Below, piece after piece: positions 42,391 through 47,298 of a stretch of DNA of 47,298 bases; the stretch's first letter is position 1, and each line of letters begins with the position of its first letter. The stretch comes from Lysobacteraceae bacterium (lineage in GTDB: Bacteria; Pseudomonadota; Gammaproteobacteria; Xanthomonadales; Rhodanobacteraceae). The notes below the pieces were generated by a model. That model ran no database searches. It was not told where the DNA came from and worked only from the letters and a program-made list of their open reading frames with translations. The translations under genes were made by a program, and so were the position numbers. The stretch is taken from assembly GCA_028870665.1 (NCBI GenBank), contig JAGWPB010000013.1, positions 1 through 47,298 of the forward strand, read 5' to 3'.

Positions 42391-42498
42391 CTAGCCGGCC
42401 GGACGGAGTGTGCTTTCCGGTCGACGCGCGCGCGACGTCATGCCGGCGGCCATGCGGGCGCTGGTCAGGACATCGGGCTGAGCGGCTTGATGGGCCAT
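42391..42498 (-). CDS. Small ORF, candidate arginine-operon leader peptide
   Basis: 35 codons, with five Arg including SRARR at 22-26 and LRP near the end, stop TAG. The segment GCCGGCT (ending in the T of the stop codon) is complementary, apart from one bulged C, to the 5' arm of the downstream terminator AGCCCGGC. This would give an antiterminator if ribosomes stall at the Arg codons. The ribosome binding site is weak and Arg is common in such GC-rich DNA, so the ORF is unproven. Confidence 0.4.
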   Translation of the reverse strand: MAHQAAQPDVLTSARMAAGMTSRARRPESTLRPAG

Positions 42499-42593
42499 GG
42501 GCGGGCTCTGGCAAGAGGCGGAGCGATGGTGACACGAGCGCGTGCCGCCCTGCAACACGGGGCGTCCGATGCGACTTCGAAAGCTAAAGCGGT

Positions 42594-42668
42594 GTCCGCA
42601 AATGACGCAAAGAACGCAAAGGCCTGGGTCCTCAAAAGACCTTCGCGGCCTTCGCGCCCTTGGCGGAC
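42594..42668. repeat. 75-bp imperfect inverted repeat with 9-bp internal periodicity
   Basis: Arms begin and end with GTCCGC/GCGGAC. They contain about three GACGCAAAG-like units on one side and the diverged complement CTTCGCGGC on the other, around a short centre. It follows the glycine-zipper stop and may act as its terminator or be a dispersed element. Confidence 0.6.
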
Positions 42669-42698
42669 GGATGCCCCGGGTGCGCGCCGCGCGGCGCC

Positions 42699-43226
42699 TC
42701 AGTCGGCAGGCGCCACGCTGATGCGGATGCGCAGGCGCTCGCCGGGATCGTAGTTGAGGCGCGAGACGTACACGTCGCCGCGATAGCGGTACTCGACGTC
42801 GTAGCCGGCGATGCGCCGCTGCTCGCCGACCTGGCCGACCTGCTCGCAGCGGGTCTGGTTTTCCACCTGCTGGCCGTTGCTGGCGTTGTTGCCGATGGCG
42901 CCGCCGATCACCGCGCCGCCGATGGTGGCCGCCGTATTGCCGCGACCGTGGCCGACCTGGTGCCCCAGGGCACCGCCGATCACCGCGCCGAGCAGGGTGC
43001 CGGCGGTGCTGCCGCCCGTGTCCCGCACGACCCGGCGTTCGTAGCAGCGCTCACGCGGGCGGTCGACCTGGACCACGTCATAGACCGGATCGACGCGCAG
43101 CACGTCGGCCCATGCGTAATGAATGTTGTCCTGACTGGGGCCGCCGTCACCGTAACCGCGGTCCTGCGCGAAGGCCGGTGCAGCCGTCGCGGCGACGATC
43201 AGCAGGGACAACAGGATGCGGCGCAT
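42699..43226 (-). CDS. Glycine-zipper 2TM-domain envelope protein
   Basis: Secreted or outer-membrane-associated protein of 175 residues. Signal peptide at 1-20 (cleavage after PAFA), then two Gly-zipper segments, GTLLGAVIGGALGHQVG and ATIGGAVIGGAIG, of the 17-kDa-antigen/SlyB-like type. It ends in a charged beta-rich tail. There is no lipobox Cys. Function unknown; such proteins usually affect envelope integrity. Divergent from cysS. Confidence 0.85.
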   Translation of the reverse strand: MRRILLSLLIVAATAAPAFAQDRGYGDGGPSQDNIHYAWADVLRVDPVYDVVQVDRPRERCYERRVVRDTGGSTAGTLLGAVIGGALGHQVGHGRGNTAATIGGAVIGGAIGNNASNGQQVENQTRCEQVGQVGEQRRIAGYDVEYRYRGDVYVSRLNYDPGERLRIRISVAPAD

Positions 43227-43400
43227 GGCTGGACTCCATCGGGGCGGCGGGCACTGGACGTGCTCTCTGCGCGCATTTCAGCAAAACATCGCTGAATCCC
43301 GGCTAAGGGCCGCCGGGGCGCCCGTCCGGGCGAACGGAAGCCGCGCCGCGCATCGCCTCGGCCGACCCGTCAACGGGCCGGTGCCACGGGCACCGGCTGC

Positions 43401-43406
43401 TAGAAT
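43401..43406 (+). promoter_or_regulatory. -10 element of cysS
   Basis: TAGAAT lies 30 bp upstream of the cysS start; the -35 region is weak. Only the -10 hexamer is convincing. Confidence 0.4.
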
Positions 43407-43435
43407 CGGAGGCCGCGAACCCGCCCACCCGCCTC

Positions 43436-44887
43436 ATGCCGATCCGCCTCCACAACAGCCTGACGCGCCGCGTCGAGGCGTTCGTTCCGCTCGATCCGCG
43501 GCGGGTGACGATGTACGTCTGCGGTCCGACGGTCTATCACTACATCCACATCGGCAATGCGCGCCCGGCGGTGGTGTTTGATCTGCTGGCACGGCTGCTG
43601 CGACGCGAGTACGGGCGCGGGCAGGTGATCTACGCCCGCAACATCACCGACGTCGACGACAAGATCAACGCCGCCGCGCAGGCCGCCGAGGCACCGATCG
43701 CGACGATCACCGATCGCTACGCCGCCGCCTACCGCGAGGACATCGCCCGCCTCGGCGTGGCCGCGCCGGATATCGAGCCGCGCGCCACGGCGCACATCGA
43801 CGCCATCGTGGCGATGTGCCGCAAGCTGGTCGACTCCGGCCACGCCTACGCCGCCGCGGGCCATGTGTTGTTCAACGTGGACAGCTACGCCGACTACGGC
43901 AAGCTGTCCGGCCGCAGCGTCGACGAAATGATCGCCGGTGCGCGCGTCGAAGTGGCGCCGTACAAGCGCAACCCCGCCGACTTCGTGCTGTGGAAGCCGT
44001 CCGCGCCGGAACTCCCCGGCTGGGACAGCCCCTGGGGCCGCGGCCGCCCAGGCTGGCACATCGAATGCTCGGCGATGGCCGAGGCGCATCTCGGCGAGAC
44101 CATCGACATCCATGCCGGCGGCGTCGACCTGCTGTTTCCGCATCACGAGAACGAGATCGCGCAAAGCACCTGCGCACACCCCGACCCCGACCATCCCGGA
44201 AGGGGCAGGACCTTCGCGCGCTACTGGCTGCACAACGGCATGCTGACGCTGGACGGCCGCAAGATGTCGAAGTCGCTGGGCAACACCCTGGTGCTGCACG
44301 ATCTGCTCGAGAAGCACCCGCCCGAGGTGCTGCGCTTCCTGCTGCTGAAGGCGCACTACCGCCAGCCGCTGGACTGGTCGGACGCCGCCGTGCAGCAGGC
44401 GCGGGCGACGCTGGATGGCTGGTACGGCGTGCTGCGGGATCTCGCCGACGTGGACGCGCCCGTGATCGGCGATACCGATCCGCTGTGGACAGATACGGAG
44501 CACGAAGGGCTTGCCCGTCTCCACGCTGCGCTGTGCGACGACCTCAACACGCCCGAGGCCTTCGTCGCCATGGCGAACCTCGTCAACCACGCGCGTTGGG
44601 CCGTCTCAGCCACGACCGAACACCGCCGCGCGGCGAAGGCCCCGCTGCTCGCTGCCGGCCGTCTGCTCGGGTTTCTGCAGCAGGACCCGGAAGCCTGGTT
44701 CAAGCAGACGGCAGCGGGCGCCACAGTGGACGCGACGCACATCGAGGCGCTGATCGCGCAACGCGACGCCGCGCGCGCCGCGCGCGACTTTGCCCGCGCC
44801 GACGCCGTGCGCGGCGAGCTGGCCGCGCTCGGCATCGCCATCGAGGACGGCCCGCAGGGCACGCGCTGGAAGGTCGCCGCGCCGTGA
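43436..44887 (+). CDS. cysS: Cysteine-tRNA ligase
   Basis: Charges tRNA-Cys. 483 residues. Seen: zinc Cys29 in [13 protein letters not shown] (HIGH), [19 protein letters not shown] and KMSKS (about 276-280). Start ATG 43436. The stop overlaps the sufE start as GTGA. Confidence 0.97.
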   Translation: MPIRLHNSLTRRVEAFVPLDPRRVTMYVCGPTVYHYIHIGNARPAVVFDLLARLLRREYGRGQVIYARNITDVDDKINAAAQAAEAPIATITDRYAAAYREDIARLGVAAPDIEPRATAHIDAIVAMCRKLVDSGHAYAAAGHVLFNVDSYADYGKLSGRSVDEMIAGARVEVAPYKRNPADFVLWKPSAPELPGWDSPWGRGRPGWHIECSAMAEAHLGETIDIHAGGVDLLFPHHENEIAQSTCAHPDPDHPGRGRTFARYWLHNGMLTLDGRKMSKSLGNTLVLHDLLEKHPPEVLRFLLLKAHYRQPLDWSDAAVQQARATLDGWYGVLRDLADVDAPVIGDTDPLWTDTEHEGLARLHAALCDDLNTPEAFVAMANLVNHARWAVSATTEHRRAAKAPLLAAGRLLGFLQQDPEAWFKQTAAGATVDATHIEALIAQRDAARAARDFARADAVRGELAALGIAIEDGPQGTRWKVAAP

Positions 44888-45324
44888 ACGCCACCCTGCC
44901 CCGCGAGGCCAGCGCACGCGAGGCCGCCGCGGCGATCGTCGAGGAGTTCGGCCTGTTCGGCGACTGGAGCGAGCGCTACCAGTACCTGATCGACCTCGGC
45001 CGGAAGCTGCCCGATCTGGCCGCTGCCGAGAAGATCGCGATGTACAAGGTCTCCGGCTGCCAGTCCAGCGTCTGGCTGGTGCCGGGCGGCGACGCGGCAC
45101 GGATGACGTTCCGCGCGATCAGCGATTCCGCCATCGTCTCCGGCCTGATCGCGCTGCTGCTGCGCGTGTACGCCGATCGTCCGGCCGCGGAAATCCTCGC
45201 CACCGATGCCGACTTCATCGACGCCATCGGCCTGTCGCGCCATCTGTCGCCGACGCGCACCAACGGGCTGGCCGCGATGCTGCAGACGATCCGCGCCCAC
45301 GCGCGGGCCGCGCTGGCGCGCTGA
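44884..45324 (+). CDS. sufE: Cysteine desulfuration protein SufE
   Basis: Accepts sulfur from a SufS-type cysteine desulfurase for Fe-S cluster assembly. 146 residues; sulfur-accepting Cys59 in [10 protein letters not shown], then FISDSAI-like [15 protein letters not shown] start overlaps the cysS stop by 4 bp, so production is coupled to cysteinyl-tRNA synthetase. No sufS in the window. Confidence 0.93.
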   Translation: MNATLPREASAREAAAAIVEEFGLFGDWSERYQYLIDLGRKLPDLAAAEKIAMYKVSGCQSSVWLVPGGDAARMTFRAISDSAIVSGLIALLLRVYADRPAAEILATDADFIDAIGLSRHLSPTRTNGLAAMLQTIRAHARAALAR

Positions 45325-45488
45325 GCGCCGCACGACCGCTTTCGCCCGTACCGCGACGACCGCCGTCGCGACCCCGCCGCAGCGCGGCGGCGACCCGACG
45401 GCTCCCCGGCGCACGGTGGCCCCGGCGTGCCGGCGCGGATGCGGCCCGCGGTTCGTGCCCGATCCCCGCACGCGCGGCGCGCGTCGGT

Positions 45489-45517
45489 TTGACCCGCCAC
45501 GCCGTGTCTCGGTTAAA
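45489..45517 (+). promoter_or_regulatory. Possible promoter of the phospholipase gene
   Basis: TTGACC (45489-45494) followed after 17-18 bp by GTTAAA/TTAAAG, 30 bp before the ATG. The -10 match is modest. Confidence 0.4.
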
Positions 45518-45546
45518 GTCGATCGGGACCGGGCCGGAACAGCGAC

Positions 45547-46728
45547 ATGCGCGGACGTCGGGCAGCCATCGCGATGCTGCGTCACCTGACGGCGATGCTG
45601 GTGCTCTGCGCGGCGACCGTTGAGGCGCGACAGGCCACCGCGCCGGTCAGCGCCGCCGGCTGCGCCGCCATTCTCAACGACGCCACCCGCCTGGCCTGCT
45701 ACGACCGCCTGTTCGGGCATCCGCGGCCCGCCGCCGGGACCGGGCCGGCCGCCGTGAACGCGGTCCAGGGCGCCGTCACCGCCGCACCGGCCGGCCCGGC
45801 CGCGCCCGTGACGACGACCCTCGGCGCCATGCCGCGGCTGCGGATCAAGGCGCCGGTGCTGCCGCCGCGCCACGACGCCAACGTCGTCGCCGCCGATCTG
45901 CAATCGGCACCCGCGCACTCGCCGCTGGATCAGCGCTGGGAACTCGACCCGCAGTCCAAGCTGGGCACGTTCGTGCTGCGCGCCTACAAGCCGGTGTACG
46001 CGTTGCCGCTGCTGTGGACCGATCGCGTCAATCAGATGCCGGGAACGCCCGCGCCCGATCACCAGGTCGGCAAGCCGCTGGGGCTGCAGCGCAGCGAATC
46101 GATGTTCCAGCTCAGCCTCAAGACCAAGCTCTGGCAGAACCTGTTCGGCGACAACGGCGATCTCTGGTTCGGCTACACCCAGGACTCGCACTGGCAGGTC
46201 TACAACGGCGCGCTGTCGCGGCCTTTCCGCGAAACCGACTACGAGCCGGAGGCCATCCTCGTCTTCCGCACCGACGATCACGCGCTCGGCTGGTCCGGCC
46301 GCCTGCTCAGCGTCAGTCTGACCCACCAGTCCAACGGCCGCGATCTGCCGCTGTCGCGCAGCTGGAACCGGGTGATCCTGACCACCGGCTTCGAGCGCGA
46401 CGGCTGGATCCTGCTGTTGCGTCCCTGGTGGCGCATCCCCGAATCGCGCCGTGTCGACGACAACCCGGGGATCCAGAACTACATGGGTCGCGGCGAACTG
46501 CTGCTGGTGCGCAATCTCGGCCGCCAGGAGTTCAGCCTGCTGCTGCGCCACTCGCTGCGCCTGGGCAACGAGGCCCACGGCGCGGCCCAGCTCGACTGGG
46601 CCTTTCCGCTCAGCGGCAACCTGCGCGGCCATCTTCAGGTGTTCGACGGCTACGGTGAAAGCCTGATCGACTACAACCACCGCGCCATCTACGTCGGGCT
46701 GGGGATTTCGCTGGTGGAGTGGTACTGA
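45547..46728 (+). CDS. pldA: Outer membrane phospholipase A (OMPLA)
   Basis: Beta-barrel hydrolase of the outer membrane that removes misplaced phospholipids. 393 residues. Signal peptide (LRHLTAMLVLCAATVEA), a Cys-containing periplasmic segment and Pro/Ala linker (to about 115), then the barrel with LWFGYTQDSHWQ. Catalytic His260, Ser262 and Asn274 have exactly the spacing of E. coli His142, Ser144 and Asn156. The C-terminus ends in an aromatic residue (LVEWY), as barrels require. Start 45547; ATG 45574 is an alternative nearer the signal peptide. Confidence 0.94.
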   Translation: MRGRRAAIAMLRHLTAMLVLCAATVEARQATAPVSAAGCAAILNDATRLACYDRLFGHPRPAAGTGPAAVNAVQGAVTAAPAGPAAPVTTTLGAMPRLRIKAPVLPPRHDANVVAADLQSAPAHSPLDQRWELDPQSKLGTFVLRAYKPVYALPLLWTDRVNQMPGTPAPDHQVGKPLGLQRSESMFQLSLKTKLWQNLFGDNGDLWFGYTQDSHWQVYNGALSRPFRETDYEPEAILVFRTDDHALGWSGRLLSVSLTHQSNGRDLPLSRSWNRVILTTGFERDGWILLLRPWWRIPESRRVDDNPGIQNYMGRGELLLVRNLGRQEFSLLLRHSLRLGNEAHGAAQLDWAFPLSGNLRGHLQVFDGYGESLIDYNHRAIYVGLGISLVEWY

Positions 46729-46853
46729 GCCGCCCGCGGGCCGCGCGTCCGGCGCCACGACAGCCGGGGCGCCGCCCGCGAACGCCGACGCGCGGTACGC
46801 CCGGTCCGCGCCGTCAGCAACCGTCCCATCGAACCGGGTGGTCGAGGATTGAC

Positions 46854-47298
46854 ATGGATCGCATGAACATCCCGCCGGCCTTGCAGGCAACCCTGGCGGC
46901 CGTCGCCGCGATGGCCGCGGCCGCGGAGCATCCCTGGTGGCTGATCGGCAGCGCGGCCGTGGCCCTGCATGGCGCCGATGTCGCGGTCGCCGACGTGGAC
47001 CTGCTGACGAGTGCCGGCGACGCGCGACGGATCCTCGCGACGGCCGGGGTGACGGCGGCGCCAGGCGACAGGACCGAACGCTTCCACTCGCAGGTCTTCG
47101 GCCGCATCCGCGGCCTGCCGCTGGAGCTCGAGATCATGGCCGATTTCAGCGTCTGCACGGGCGGGACCTGGCGCCCGGTCGTGCCGGCCACTCGCGAGGC
47201 CGTCATGGCCGGCGACGCGACGCTGTATGTCCCGGGCAAGGCGGAACTGCAGTCCCTGCTGCGGCTGATCGGTCGCCCCAAGGACCTGCTGCGGGCGG
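46854..47298 (+). CDS. Nucleotidyltransferase-like protein (partial, runs off window)
   Basis: 148 codons visible, no stop. Nucleotidyltransferase-fold pattern: a GSAAVALHG loop (32-40) followed by DVDLL (47-51), then ELEIMADF with another acidic pair. It resembles AbiEii/MNT-like or aminoglycoside-type nucleotidyltransferases. Whether it belongs to a toxin-antitoxin pair cannot be seen; no partner is upstream. Start ATG 46854, with an alternative four codons on. Substrate unknown. Confidence 0.6.
   Translation, partial: MDRMNIPPALQATLAAVAAMAAAAEHPWWLIGSAAVALHGADVAVADVDLLTSAGDARRILATAGVTAAPGDRTERFHSQVFGRIRGLPLELEIMADFSVCTGGTWRPVVPATREAVMAGDATLYVPGKAELQSLLRLIGRPKDLLRA

Larger units (their letters stand above)
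42251..42698. other. Leader region of the arginine operon
   Basis: 448 bp without a standard gene, upstream of argF' and downstream of the glycine-zipper gene. Reading leftward it holds a 75-bp inverted repeat (42594-42668), a 35-codon ORF (42498-42391) and a strong terminator-like hairpin (42358-42333) about 83 bp before argF'. No convincing -35/-10 pair is seen upstream of the small ORF. Confidence 0.6.

Noticed and set aside
43267..43296. TTCAGC/GCTGAA hairpin between the glycine-zipper gene and cysS
   Set aside because: Only 6 bp with a 7-nt A-rich loop and no T-run; too weak to call an operator or terminator.
45325..45488. Small gene between sufE and pldA
   Set aside because: Frames here are Arg/Pro-rich, lack start signals and resemble no family; treated as spacer.
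44356..46890. Over 800-codon open frame antisense to cysS, sufE and pldA
   Set aside because: It crosses three well-supported genes and their spacers, and has low-complexity composition without recognisable motifs.

Overview
The window is GC-rich bacterial chromosome, coding almost throughout on both strands, with no insertion sequence, prophage, CRISPR array or rRNA operon that I can see. It most likely comes from a gammaproteobacterium of the order Xanthomonadales (Lysobacterales). Three things point there. The arginine cluster uses N-acetylornithine carbamoyltransferase, including the diagnostic Glu92, instead of ordinary ornithine carbamoyltransferase. It also has an acetylglutamate kinase fused to an acetyltransferase domain. 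Finally, cinA/pncC-recA-recX-alaS-csrA-tRNA-Ser-tRNA-Arg lie in the classical gammaproteobacterial order. The family cannot be fixed from this stretch.

Region 1 (1-13107) is the most unusual part. Two gene sets diverge from a 314-bp spacer holding two perfect FNR/CRP-family palindromes. Leftward run a type-2 thymidine/AMP phosphorylase, a PRPP-synthetase-like protein, a beta-CASP metallo-beta-lactamase (RNase-like), and HlyD and ABC subunits of an exporter. Rightward run a universal stress protein, a DUF4010/MgtC-like membrane protein, a P-type IIIA (H+-ATPase-like) pump, a MaoC-phosphotransacetylase fusion and an acetate kinase. Most neighbours overlap by 4 bp or lie close together. I read it as a low-oxygen or energy-emergency module; its combined function is inferred, not shown.

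Region 2 (13108-15482) encodes two unusual metal-transporter-like membrane proteins: a NicO/UreH-like protein with an altered motif and an NRAMP-family protein without the canonical metal-binding motifs.

Region 3 (15483-24176) is core information processing: tRNA-Arg, tRNA-Ser, csrA, alaS, recX, recA, cinA/pncC and, divergently, mutS. Region 4 (24177-28597) is a heat-shock cluster, htpX-htpG-hslR, behind an excellent sigma-32-type promoter, with gluQ divergent from it. Region 5 (28598-31077) is a polyhydroxybutyrate region: two acetoacetyl-CoA reductases flank phaR, with a tandem structured repeat between them. Region 6 (31078-34372) holds two convergent membrane glycosyltransferases.

Region 7 (34373-42698) is the arginine biosynthesis operon argF'-argG-argE-argAB-argC-argH. 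It is preceded by a possible attenuator (short Arg-containing leader ORF, antiterminator segment, terminator). It is also peppered with CCCGGGT heptamer repeats that have become coding sequence in argE, argF' and argG. Region 8 (42699-47298) carries a glycine-zipper envelope protein, cysS-sufE, an outer-membrane phospholipase A and the start of a nucleotidyltransferase-like gene cut by the window end.
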